DNA of 44,380 nucleotides from positions 1 to 44,380 of the forward strand of contig CAMKJS010000022.1 in NCBI GenBank assembly GCA_946413245.1, read 5' to 3'. The notes under the pieces were generated by a model. It was not told where the DNA came from. It ran no database searches and was given only the letters and a program-made list of their open reading frames with translations. Each line of letters begins with the position of its first letter. Positions within the stretch are counted from its first letter, which is position 1. A program made the translations under genes and the position numbers. This DNA is from an uncultured Clostridia bacterium. GTDB lineage: Bacteria; Bacillota; Clostridia; Christensenellales; Aristaeellaceae. Of the stretch, positions 7,526 to 15,526 are shown one piece after another.

Positions 7526-10510
7526 GTGAAAAAGAACGTTGCGGTTACAATCATCGTGATCCTGGCAGTTGCGGCTATTGGGCTGGGAATTCTGTATGCC
7601 TCGAACAACAGCAAACAGAATGAAATCATCGCGGCCCGGGACGCATCGATCGCGGAACAGGCGGAAAAAATCGAGCAGCTGACAGCGGATGCAGCGGAGA
7701 AGGCGGGGCAGATCGAAGCGCTGACAGCGGACGCGGCGGAGAAGGCGGGACAGATTGAAGCGCTGACAGCGGACGCCGCGGAGAAAGCAGGTCAGATCGA
7801 GACGCTGACAGCGGACGCCGCGGAGAAAGCAGGCCAGATCGAGGCGCTGACAGCGGATGCGGCGGAGAAAGCAGGCCAGATCGAGGCGCTGACAGCGGAT
7901 GCGGCGGAGAAGGCGGGGCAGATCGAAACACTGACCGCGGATGCCGAGGAAAAGGCCGGGCAGCCTGAGCAACCGACGGAAGATACTGCAGAGAAGGTTG
8001 AACAGCCTGAGCAGCTGACGGCGGAGACGGCAGCCACGGACGAACAGATCAAAGCCCTGACGGCAGACGTGAGCGACAAGGCCCAGCAGATTGAAACGCT
8101 GACCGCCAATGTCGCGGAACAAAGCAGTCGGATCGAAAAACTGACCGCGGATGCCGTGAGCAAGGACGGTCAGATCGAGCAGTTGACGGCGGACATCGCG
8201 GACAAAGCCGGACAGATTGACGCGCTGAACGCCTACGCGGAAGAGAAGTCCGCGCAGATCGTGGCGCTGAGCGCGGATATCGCGGAGAAGTCCGGGCAGA
8301 TCGAAGCGCTGACCGCGGATTTGGCGGAGAAGTCGGAGCAGATCAAGACGCTGAACGCGGACACGGCGGAGAAATCCGGCCAGATTGAAACATTGACCGC
8401 GGATGTGACGGAGAAATCCGAGCAGATCAAAGCACTGAACGCGGACGTGGCGCAGAAAGCGGAGCAGATCCAGGCGCTGAACGCGGACGTGGCGGAGAAA
8501 TCCGGACAGATCGAGAGTATCAACGAAGAGGTTTCCAAAAAGGAAACAGAGATCGACCTGCTTGGGAAAGATCTCGGAGACAGGGACGCCCGGATTGAAA
8601 CGCTGACAGCGGAGATAGAAGAAAAAACAAATCAGATCAGTTCCCTGAAGACAGAACTGGAAGACAGGGATCAGCAGATTGCTGCGCTGTCAGCCGCCGG
8701 GCAGGATAAGGACGCGCAGATGGAAGCCCTGAACACCGGCCTGGCGGAGAAGACGGAGCAGATCGGGAATCTGGAAGCTCAGCTGGAGCAGATCTATCTG
8801 AAGGCGGCATCCCTGCAGGAATCCGGATTCTACAAAGACGCAGCCGCTGTCTATGCCAGCCTGGAAGGATACAGGGATTCCGGGGAAAGAAGCAGCGAAT
8901 GCCTGTACAGCCTCGCGGAGGAGCAGCTGAAGAACAAAGACCTGGACGGAGCGATCGAAACCTTCGGACGTATTCCGGAATACCGGGACAGCGCGGAGCG
9001 GGTCAAAGCGCTCCGGTATGATAAGGCAAAGGAATCATGGTACGGCGGCGATTCGGAAACGGCGAAGCAGGAGTTCGAGGCGCTGGGCGATTACGGCGAC
9101 GCGCAGGAGCTGTCCGGCAAAGCGGCGGCTGAACTGTCTCCGGCGGAGGAACAGGACGTGCTGCTCGCTTCCGCGAAGGACTATGCCGCGGCCGGCGAAC
9201 CGGAAAAGGCGATTCAGATCCTGTGGATGATCCGGGATCAGGAAGACGCGGCCGCCGAACTAACCCGGATCGCGGAGGCAGCGAAGCAGAACGGTGAAAC
9301 CGAACTTGCCCTGGCGGCGTATTCGTGCCTGGAAAATCCTCCCGCGGAAGAGTGCAGTGGTCTGGTGGCGAACGTCTCCTACGATTCCTTCCGGAATCTG
9401 CTGGACCGGTGTACGCTGCTGCAGGATGCCGCGGAATTCCGGGACAGGGTGAAATACCGCTTCGCGGACATCGCAAAGGATGCCGGGTATTACGATCTGT
9501 CGATTTCCGCGTATAACGAAACCGGTGAGTATGAAAAAGCGCAGGAATGCATCAACGGGGTTTTCTATCTGAAGGGAATGGATCAGTACAATCAGCAGCT
9601 GTGGGACGAGGCCATTTCCGCCTTTACACTTGCAGGCGCATACCCGGACGCTGAAAGGATGATTCAGGAATCCAAATACTGCAGGGCAGTCTCGCTTCAG
9701 GCCGCCGGCGAATGGGAAGCAGCCATCGACGGCTTCAGCGAAATCAAGGACTATAAGGATTCGGAAACCCAGATCACGGAAACAAAGTATCTGCGGGCTT
9801 CTCAGAATCTGGCGGAAGGGATGAATCAGGCTGCGTACGAGGAGCTCCTGGAGATCGCGGGGTACAAGGACACAAAGGACCTTCTGAATACCGAGGCCAT
9901 GGCGGCAGAACAGATCAGGGCGAGAAAGGAAAGCTACAAAAAAACGGGGAGCACCGTTCAGTTCGGAACCTACAGAAGCCGTCCCATCGACTGGTACGTC
10001 GCGGGTGTTTCGGACGATATCGTCCTCCTGCTGAGCAGGGACATTCTTGATTACCAGCGCGTGGGAGCCGAAAAATCAGCGTCCTGGCAGGACAGCGCTT
10101 TACGGAAATGGCTGAACGGCGATTTTTACAACGCCGCATTCAGCGAGACTGAAAAAGAATCCATCGTGACGACGGAGTTTACGGTTTCCGGCAGGTATGA
10201 TAACGGACCGGCGACCGAGGACAAGGCAGGGCTGCTCAGTGAGAGCCTGGCAGCTGAGATCGGAGCGGCCATGCTGGACAATTTCGATGTCACGCCGTAT
10301 GCCGCGAGAAGGGCGAAAGAACTGGGGATTGCTCAGAACGACAAGGATAAATGGTTCCTTTGCACCAGATCCGCCGCGGACAAGTATCTGATTTACAAGA
10401 AGAACTTCAAAACCAGACTGTTTGAGGAATATACGACCATGTCCCGCGGGATCAGGCCGGTGATCCGGATCGATCTGGACAAGTATATTACACATGAGCC
10501 GGTAGAATGA
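7526..10510 (+). CDS. Membrane-anchored coiled-coil / TPR-like / DUF6273 protein
   Basis: The 994-aa product starts at a GTG behind GGGAGGG. Residues 5-25 are an uncleaved signal anchor (VAVTIIVILAVAAIGLGILYA). Residues about 50-425 are some 26 copies of a 14-residue unit, best seen as TADAAEKAGQIEAL. That is two heptads per unit, so a long coiled-coil stalk is expected. Residues about 425-790 hold TPR-like helical repeats marked by 'YRDS/YKDS' motifs (EGYRDSGER, PEYRDSAER, KDYKDSETQ, AGYKDTKDL). The last 180 residues (VQFGTYRSRPIDWYV...SRGIRPVIRIDL) match DUF6273, common in Clostridia and of unknown function. It is probably a surface protein that holds its C-terminal domain away from the membrane. 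No partner gene is evident. Confidence 0.8.
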   Translation: MKKNVAVTIIVILAVAAIGLGILYASNNSKQNEIIAARDASIAEQAEKIEQLTADAAEKAGQIEALTADAAEKAGQIEALTADAAEKAGQIETLTADAAEKAGQIEALTADAAEKAGQIEALTADAAEKAGQIETLTADAEEKAGQPEQPTEDTAEKVEQPEQLTAETAATDEQIKALTADVSDKAQQIETLTANVAEQSSRIEKLTADAVSKDGQIEQLTADIADKAGQIDALNAYAEEKSAQIVALSADIAEKSGQIEALTADLAEKSEQIKTLNADTAEKSGQIETLTADVTEKSEQIKALNADVAQKAEQIQALNADVAEKSGQIESINEEVSKKETEIDLLGKDLGDRDARIETLTAEIEEKTNQISSLKTELEDRDQQIAALSAAGQDKDAQMEALNTGLAEKTEQIGNLEAQLEQIYLKAASLQESGFYKDAAAVYASLEGYRDSGERSSECLYSLAEEQLKNKDLDGAIETFGRIPEYRDSAERVKALRYDKAKESWYGGDSETAKQEFEALGDYGDAQELSGKAAAELSPAEEQDVLLASAKDYAAAGEPEKAIQILWMIRDQEDAAAELTRIAEAAKQNGETELALAAYSCLENPPAEECSGLVANVSYDSFRNLLDRCTLLQDAAEFRDRVKYRFADIAKDAGYYDLSISAYNETGEYEKAQECINGVFYLKGMDQYNQQLWDEAISAFTLAGAYPDAERMIQESKYCRAVSLQAAGEWEAAIDGFSEIKDYKDSETQITETKYLRASQNLAEGMNQAAYEELLEIAGYKDTKDLLNTEAMAAEQIRARKESYKKTGSTVQFGTYRSRPIDWYVAGVSDDIVLLLSRDILDYQRVGAEKSASWQDSALRKWLNGDFYNAAFSETEKESIVTTEFTVSGRYDNGPATEDKAGLLSESLAAEIGAAMLDNFDVTPYAARRAKELGIAQNDKDKWFLCTRSAADKYLIYKKNFKTRLFEEYTTMSRGIRPVIRIDLDKYITHEPVE
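7679..7930 (+). repeat. 42-bp tandem repeat, six near-identical units inside the coiled-coil gene
   Basis: Six consecutive 42-bp units each encode LTADAAEKAGQIE(A/T) and differ at only a few third positions. Diverged units continue downstream to about 8790. DNA-level identity is high only in this first block, which points to recent expansion or gene conversion rather than protein-level selection alone. Confidence 0.9.
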
Positions 10511-10538
10511 GGTTTGCAGCAAACCGGAGGAATAAAAA

Positions 10539-10591
10539 GAACCGGCTGTGCCGGTTCCGCAGTGAGTCAGTGAGATATTCTCACTGACTCA
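10539..10591. terminator. Two stacked hairpins forming a bidirectional terminator between convergent genes
   Basis: GAACCGGC (10539-10546) pairs with GCCGGTTC (10550-10557). Then TGAGTCAGTGAGA (10563-10575) pairs perfectly with TCTCACTGACTCA (10579-10591) around a 3-nt loop. The second arm covers the stop codon of the minus-strand gene, and TTTCATTT follows on the plus strand. It can serve both convergent genes. Confidence 0.75.
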
Positions 10592-11449
10592 TTTCATTTC
10601 GGTCAGGAGTTCCCCGTCCCGGAGGGTGACCAGGATGCCGTTCGCTGTATCCTGAGTGACGAGCACCGGGATATTGTTGCCGGAGAGGAGCTTGAGCACC
10701 CGCGGGGAGGGCGTGTCCGGCTCGTCCGCCGTGTTGGTGGAGATGACGGCCAGCTTCGGCTGCAGGGCGACGATCAGGGCAGCGCTGGTAGCGTCGTCCT
10801 CGCCGTGGTTACCGATTTTCAGCACGTCCACCTGCGGCAGAACGCCGGCGTCCAGCAGAGACTGCTCCTCCGGGAATTCCATATCCCCGGTGAGGAGTAT
10901 GCTTCCGCCGCCGCCTTCCGCCAGCAGCACCAGGGAGTTGTTGTTCTCCTTCTCCGAATCCAGGGCCAGGGGGCCGACAACGGTCAGCTTCCCACCGTCC
11001 AGCGGCAGTTCCGCGCCGGCGGAGATATAGATGACTTTGCGATCTGTTTTTTTGATCGCTTTTTCGGCAGGGTGTTTCCCGTCCTCTTTCTTCAAAACGT
11101 AGTATGCCGAGGCGTAAATGTTTTCAACCGTGATATCCGAGGCGAGGAGCTCTTTCAGGCCGCCGGTGTGGTCCGCGTGGGTATGCGTCAGGATCACGCC
11201 GGTGAGCCGGGTGACGCCTTCCGCACGCAGTACGCTGAGCAGCGTGTCCGCGCTTTTTTTGCTTCCGGTGTCGATCAGGTAGGCGCTTTCTCCGCTGCGC
11301 AGCAGGAGCGCGTCCGCCTTCCGCACGTTGATGGCCAGCAGGGAAAGCTCTGAAGATTCCGCCGGAACGCCTGCCGGAACTTCCGCCATGCAGCATCCGA
11401 GGAACAACGACAGCATCAGGGTCAGGGCGGTTATTTTCTTTCCGATCAC
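10589..11449 (-). CDS. Secreted metallo-beta-lactamase-fold hydrolase, ComEC C-domain-like
   Basis: The N terminus is a signal peptide (ITALTLMLSLFLGCCMA). The cysteines are not in a good lipobox, so I favour secretion rather than a lipoprotein. The metal motif HTHADH is at residues 89-94, followed by ILLTGDMEF and KIGNHG, as in the C-terminal hydrolase domain of the DNA-uptake protein ComEC and in stand-alone secreted relatives. Some of these act on nucleic acid or phosphoesters, but the substrate here cannot be read from sequence. The start is GTG at 11449 with AAAGGAGG 6 bases upstream. It stands alone and ends in the shared terminator. Confidence 0.82.
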   Translation of the reverse strand: MIGKKITALTLMLSLFLGCCMAEVPAGVPAESSELSLLAINVRKADALLLRSGESAYLIDTGSKKSADTLLSVLRAEGVTRLTGVILTHTHADHTGGLKELLASDITVENIYASAYYVLKKEDGKHPAEKAIKKTDRKVIYISAGAELPLDGGKLTVVGPLALDSEKENNNSLVLLAEGGGGSILLTGDMEFPEEQSLLDAGVLPQVDVLKIGNHGEDDATSAALIVALQPKLAVISTNTADEPDTPSPRVLKLLSGNNIPVLVTQDTANGILVTLRDGELLTEMK

Positions 11450-11532
11450 GTTTTGCCCTCCTTTCGGTTTATACCTGCCTAATTAACGATTTCATGGTGA
11501 ATTTGCTTCCCGGGCAATTATTCGACGGGGAA

Positions 11533-11679
11533 AGGGGAGGTACCTGCTTTTTATCCCCTCAGCCGGCTGAGCCGGCAGCTCTCCGCAGCCTCAATCGTCG
11601 CAACTCCGCACAGGGGAGCTTACTCCTTCCCGGTTGATTTCAACTCTGACGGGACTCCCGACTCAGTCGGTCGTCAGAG
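11533..11679. repeat. Structured intergenic element with nested inverted repeats
   Basis: The 266-bp gap between two minus-strand genes holds several inverted repeats: AGGGGA (11533-11538) with TCCCCT (11554-11559); GCCGGCT with AGCCGGC (11562-11576); and CTCTGACG (11644-11651) with CGTCAGAG (11672-11679), enclosing CGACT-C-AGTCG (11659-11669). No ORF or T-run fits a simple terminator. It resembles the small palindromic elements scattered between genes in many Clostridia, but one copy alone cannot prove that. Confidence 0.4.
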
Positions 11680-11715
11680 CTTCGTCCACCGGGCTGACGC
11701 TTCCCTCACTCCCCG

Positions 11716-13344
11716 TCATTGCGCTGCGGCGCAGACGTCGAAGAGCTTCTGGGTATCCGTGAACTTGCCGTAATAACTGCTGTTCATCACGATACAGAGA
11801 TACCGGTCCTGCCCGACGGTGAACACGGAAACGAGACAGTTTCCGGCCTTGTTGGTGGTGCCGGTTTTGACGCCGGCCACGTCTTCGTTATAATAAGAGC
11901 TCTCCGAATGAAGCATCTTGTTCGTATTGCTGAGCGGGATGCTTTTTCCTTCCTCGCTGACGATCCGGGATTGCGGCAGGCGGCAGATATCCGAAAGAAC
12001 CGGATCGGCCAGAAAAGCCTTCGCGATGATCAGGATGTCTTCGGCTGTGGTGAGCTGCCCTTTCGCGTCAAGCCCCACCACGTTCACCGCTGTGGTGTGC
12101 TCCGCGCCGAGGGCTTCCGCCTTCCGGTTCATGGCGGCCACGAAGTTTTTGACGGATTCGTCATAGGAGAGTTCATCATTTCCGGCCAGCTTTCTGCCGC
12201 AGTAGGTTCCCAGAGCGTAGGCTGCGTCCGCGCCGGAGGGCAGGAGAAGCCCTTCCAGCAGATCCCGCACTGTCAGCGTCAGTCCGTATTCGAGACCGAC
12301 CCGGGAGGCGTCCAGCGGGGGAATATAGATCTCCGTGCCCAGGCGGACCTTTTCCTCCGGCTGCGCGATATCCAGCACGGTCAGCGCGGTCAGCATCTTC
12401 AGCGTGGAGGCCGGGTAAATCGCCTTTTCACTGTTCACGGCGAAGATCGTTTCCTCGCTTTCGGAATCGTTCGCCAGCCTCACCAGCAGAATATTCCGCG
12501 CTTCCAGAGTCAGCCCGGCGGTACGGTATACCCTGGGGGACGGCTCCGGGGCGGGGGAGGCGGTGACCGCGGTTTCCGGTTCCGGCCGCGCGGTACTGAG
12601 CTCCGCGGGGGCAGTTTCCGGGACAGGTTCAGCTGTGAGCGGCACTGCCGCGGTTACCTGCGCCGCCGTGCTTTCATAGACGATCGGCTTCGGGACGGTT
12701 ACGATATAGTTGACGGTAAACAGCACCGCCTCCATCGAGACGACGAGGATGACGCTGAAGCGTACCAGGAGCATGTGGCGGCGCCAGGTGCGCGGAATCC
12801 TCGGAAGCAGCACACGGCCCACACGGGTGCGGTCAAAACCGGTTTTCTTCTGAAGCATGCACAGAAGGGAACCGAGAACGCCGCCCAGCGTGTTCAGAAT
12901 GATATCGTCCACATCCGGAACCCTGTAGTTAAAGCACTGGGCAAACTCCACGAACAGAGAGATGCCGGCTGCGGCGGCTGCGGAACAGAGCAGCTGCTTC
13001 CTGCGGGAAAACGCCGGGTGCAGCAGGACTTCAAAGAAACCCAACGGTATGAAGAGCAGTACGTTCCCGAAGAAGTTGAACGGGTGAGCCAGCCATTCCG
13101 AGAAAACCCGGAACGGAACCAAATTCAGCCGCGCCAGAGAGAAACTGAAGCGGCGGAAGAAGTACGTCGGGGTCAGAAGATCGTAAAACAGCTGCCCCAG
13201 GTACATGGCCAGCATGACCAGCAGAATTTTCAGCCAGACGTTCTTTTTATACTCAAGCAGAGGCTTGCGGAAGACCAGGGCGAGCAGAGCGACCGCGAAG
13301 ATCTCCGTAAGCGCGAACCGAATCCAGGAATCAATGTTCAGCAT
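11716..13344 (-). CDS. VanZ-like membrane domain fused to a D-alanyl-D-alanine carboxypeptidase (S11)
   Basis: Residues 1-170 form a VanZ-like membrane domain with several hydrophobic segments and the family stretch VEFAQ...RVPDVDDIILNTLGG. A further membrane segment lies at about 195-215 and a Pro/Glu/Ala-rich linker at 215-275. The rest is a serine D,D-peptidase of the S11/low-molecular-mass PBP class: STLK at 313-316 (nucleophile S313), SGA at 370-372 in the SxN position, and KTGT at 493-496. It should trim pentapeptides of peptidoglycan outside the membrane. VanZ proteins alone are linked to glycopeptide and lipoglycopeptide tolerance. The fusion is unusual. There is no strong ribosome binding site; the start lies 6 bases after the upstream stop, so translation is probably coupled. 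Confidence 0.85.
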   Translation of the reverse strand: MLNIDSWIRFALTEIFAVALLALVFRKPLLEYKKNVWLKILLVMLAMYLGQLFYDLLTPTYFFRRFSFSLARLNLVPFRVFSEWLAHPFNFFGNVLLFIPLGFFEVLLHPAFSRRKQLLCSAAAAAGISLFVEFAQCFNYRVPDVDDIILNTLGGVLGSLLCMLQKKTGFDRTRVGRVLLPRIPRTWRRHMLLVRFSVILVVSMEAVLFTVNYIVTVPKPIVYESTAAQVTAAVPLTAEPVPETAPAELSTARPEPETAVTASPAPEPSPRVYRTAGLTLEARNILLVRLANDSESEETIFAVNSEKAIYPASTLKMLTALTVLDIAQPEEKVRLGTEIYIPPLDASRVGLEYGLTLTVRDLLEGLLLPSGADAAYALGTYCGRKLAGNDELSYDESVKNFVAAMNRKAEALGAEHTTAVNVVGLDAKGQLTTAEDILIIAKAFLADPVLSDICRLPQSRIVSEEGKSIPLSNTNKMLHSESSYYNEDVAGVKTGTTNKAGNCLVSVFTVGQDRYLCIVMNSSYYGKFTDTQKLFDVCAAAQ

Positions 13345-13350
13345 GACAGG

Positions 13351-14484
13351 TTACTTGATGCGGATGGCAAGGCTCAGGTCAGCAACGTTGTCCTCGCTGA
13401 CAGGGGCCAGATACAGGGCATCGGGAAGCGTTTCCAGACAGGGAAGGAGGAACTCCGCGTCCGAATCGGAACACGCGACGGGGCCGACGCTGTCCGGGAA
13501 CAGGAGGGTTCCGCTGCCGTCGACAAGCTGCAGGCTGTCTATCCAGGAGCCGAAGACGTTCATGGGGCCGTTTTCCCACATCTCGTTCCCATCCTCGTCC
13601 AGGGCCATTACGCCGTTTTCAGCGATATAGGCAGCCATGACTTCCTCCGGAACGGTGAGGTCCATCGTGATGTAGGTCATCATCGGGGAGAAAACAGCCT
13701 CCCGGATATTTACGGTGACCATGGGCAGCACGGTTTCCCCTTCCGGACGGATGATCCGGAGGGAGGAGAGGACGTCCCTGGCGTCAAAATCGAAGGTTAC
13801 GATTCCTTTCTCCGGCAGCAGCATGCGTCCTTCCGCGTCCCGGGTTTCCGGGTGCATATCCCGGGCGTAGTCTGCCAGATCCTGCTTTTCTCCGATGGGC
13901 AGGCTGATTTTCACCTTTCCCTCCAGGAAAACGCCTACGTTGTCCAGCCGCCACACGTCCGTCTCAATGAACTCCCCGGGGACGCCGGTGCCGGAAAAAT
14001 ACTGGCCGGACCCATCCGGCATATCGCTCAGCGGCACGCCGTCGATCCAGATTTCGTCGCACCACCAGCCGACACCGGAGTTATCCATCAGTTCATCCGC
14101 GCCATCCGCCAGGCCGTAGACGTACGCGTCCGGGTCCATGCCTTCGGGCAGATCCTCCCCGTAATATTCCGCGGCGGTGATGCCCAGGGGCATATCCACA
14201 TCCGGCAGACGGAAACTGTACTGCAGGAACAGCGTCCGGCCGTCGTACGCGGCTTCCAGGATGGTGATTTCCACGTTGCCGGCTGTTTCGCTGTGACCGA
14301 TCGGCTGGATCAGCTGTGCCGCGCTTTCGGAGAGTTCACTTTCCGTCTGCTCCATGATCGTGGTACGCAGGCTGTGCAGGGAATCCTCGCCGGCCGCGGA
14401 AACCGCGCCGAGGACGAGCGCCAGAAGGAGAAAAAGGATTCCGAACCTTTTTCCGATGCGGACGAAATTGCTGTGATTCTTCAT
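13351..14484 (-). CDS. Secreted protein of unknown function (possibly DUF4179-like)
   Basis: A hydrophobic signal sequence (about residues 13-30, FGILFLLLALVLGAVSAAG) precedes about 345 residues of acidic, mainly beta-type sequence. The stretch NVEITILEAAYDGRTLFLQYSF recalls the beta-sandwich domain of DUF4179-type proteins, but the match is by eye and weak. The reading frame can be extended to a TTG at 14496, but GGAGG lies inside that extension, so the ATG at 14484 is the start. It is the middle gene of a three-gene operon that ends in the VanZ/carboxypeptidase fusion, suggesting an envelope role. Confidence 0.7.
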   Translation of the reverse strand: MKNHSNFVRIGKRFGILFLLLALVLGAVSAAGEDSLHSLRTTIMEQTESELSESAAQLIQPIGHSETAGNVEITILEAAYDGRTLFLQYSFRLPDVDMPLGITAAEYYGEDLPEGMDPDAYVYGLADGADELMDNSGVGWWCDEIWIDGVPLSDMPDGSGQYFSGTGVPGEFIETDVWRLDNVGVFLEGKVKISLPIGEKQDLADYARDMHPETRDAEGRMLLPEKGIVTFDFDARDVLSSLRIIRPEGETVLPMVTVNIREAVFSPMMTYITMDLTVPEEVMAAYIAENGVMALDEDGNEMWENGPMNVFGSWIDSLQLVDGSGTLLFPDSVGPVACSDSDAEFLLPCLETLPDALYLAPVSEDNVADLSLAIRIK

Positions 14485-14502
14485 AATAACCTCCAAGTTT
14501 TA

Positions 14503-15324
14503 TCAGAACTCCCACTGCCACATATTGAGCCAGGTTTTCTCGAAGACCAGGCCGTCGATGGTTTCATCGTCGGAAAGGACATGCAGACAGTCGTTTTCAT
14601 CCAGGGTGAAGGTCGCGGTGACCTCCGTCTCGTGCTGGTCCGCGTCCAGATCCAGATCCCCGTTCTCAAGATATGTATAGAGCAGCTTACAGCCATTCAC
14701 GGGCAGGGAATCTGTCATGGGATCGTAGTTGCCGCCCAGCATCCAGCTCCAGCTTTCGGAAGCGCTGTTTGCCCAGTCCAGCCATACATCGTAGATCAGG
14801 TCTTCGCCGGCATACTGGATCCTCATCGTAGCCCGGTCGCAGACGTACACGTCCGTGAAGGCGCCGATCCGGTGGAACACCGTAGCCTGGAACGTGTCTT
14901 CCTTCGTATCGTCCCAGACGAGATCATCGTCATCGTTAAGCCAGAAATAAGCGGTGCCGTCGTCGTATTCGGTGACGGATTCCGTGATCGCTCCGTCTTC
15001 GTCGAAGGTGTTCGCAGCCTTGAGACCGATACCGTCGCAGACCAGCTTGTGCTGTTCGTCGTCATAGGTCATGAGATATTCCCAGGAGTTGAAGGTGTTG
15101 TCCCCGGTCATTTCCACGACGTGCATCTCGAAACCGTCCAGCCGGCAGAAGCCGTTGATGCGGATCATCGCGTCTCCGGAGATCCAGTCGGACTCATAGG
15201 CCAGGGCTTCGGGATGGAGATCCGGGAAATCGACCCATTCCGCTTCCTCCGTTTCCGCGAAAGCGTACATGCAAACCGTCAGCATCATCGCGAGAGCCAG
15301 CATCATCGCAAAGAACTTTTTCAT
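14503..15324 (-). CDS. Secreted acidic protein of unknown function
   Basis: The 273-aa product has a typical signal peptide (MKKFFAMMLALAMMLTVCMYAFA, cleavage before ETEE). The mature part is strongly acidic, with runs such as NDDDDLVWDD and DLDLDADQHE, and rich in Trp and Tyr. I do not recognise the family. Its spacing of aromatic and acidic residues would suit a beta-rich extracellular domain. AAGGAGG lies 9 bases before the ATG, and a good promoter lies 54-82 bp upstream. It is the first gene of the operon, with an 18-bp gap to the next. Confidence 0.7.
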   Translation of the reverse strand: MKKFFAMMLALAMMLTVCMYAFAETEEAEWVDFPDLHPEALAYESDWISGDAMIRINGFCRLDGFEMHVVEMTGDNTFNSWEYLMTYDDEQHKLVCDGIGLKAANTFDEDGAITESVTEYDDGTAYFWLNDDDDLVWDDTKEDTFQATVFHRIGAFTDVYVCDRATMRIQYAGEDLIYDVWLDWANSASESWSWMLGGNYDPMTDSLPVNGCKLLYTYLENGDLDLDADQHETEVTATFTLDENDCLHVLSDDETIDGLVFEKTWLNMWQWEF

Positions 15325-15377
15325 GGATTCATTCCTCCTTAAACACTTGACATCCGGATCAGACCGGTTCCTCCGGA

Positions 15378-15406
15378 AGTATATCTCTTTTTTTCCGGAG
15401 ATTCAA
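15378..15406 (-). promoter_or_regulatory. Promoter of the secreted-protein / VanZ-carboxypeptidase operon
   Basis: On the minus strand TTGAAT (15401-15406), a 17-bp spacer and TATACT (15378-15383). It is divergent from the sulfur promoter at 15452-15480; the two -35 boxes are 45 bp apart. Confidence 0.75.
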
Positions 15407-15447
15407 CTGCTGAGTGCACGGAACCGCTCTCACCGTCAGCAGAATTA

Positions 15448-15464
15448 CCTATTGACACAGTAGG
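15448..15464. promoter_or_regulatory. Candidate operator CCTA-N9-TAGG over the cysteine desulfurase -35 box
   Basis: The inverted repeat CCTA (15448-15451) / TAGG (15461-15464) brackets TTGACA. The same 21-nt sequence recurs at the cysteine synthase promoter (17118-17138). Binding here would block RNA polymerase. Rrf2-family regulators of cysteine and Fe-S genes (CymR, IscR) are the obvious candidates, by inference from gene content; no regulator gene is in the window. Confidence 0.6.
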
Positions 15465-15480
15465 CAAAAGGCTGTATAAT
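15452..15480 (+). promoter_or_regulatory. Promoter of the cysteine desulfurase / scaffold operon
   Basis: TTGACA (15452-15457), 17-bp spacer, TATAAT (15475-15480): a consensus match. The predicted transcript begins near 15487, so any start codon before that is excluded. Confidence 0.92.
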
Positions 15481-15526
15481 GCACACCGGATTCCGGAGAC
15501 GGATGCCGGAGGAAGGAGTGGATCAC

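Noticed and set aside
7679-8790. Regular repeats suggestive of a CRISPR array
   Set aside because: Units are 42 bp without spacers, in frame, and encode a coiled coil.
11719-15342. A 1207-codon plus-strand open frame
   Set aside because: It runs antisense across three minus-strand genes that have signal peptides, ribosome binding sites and S11 motifs; its own product has no domain.
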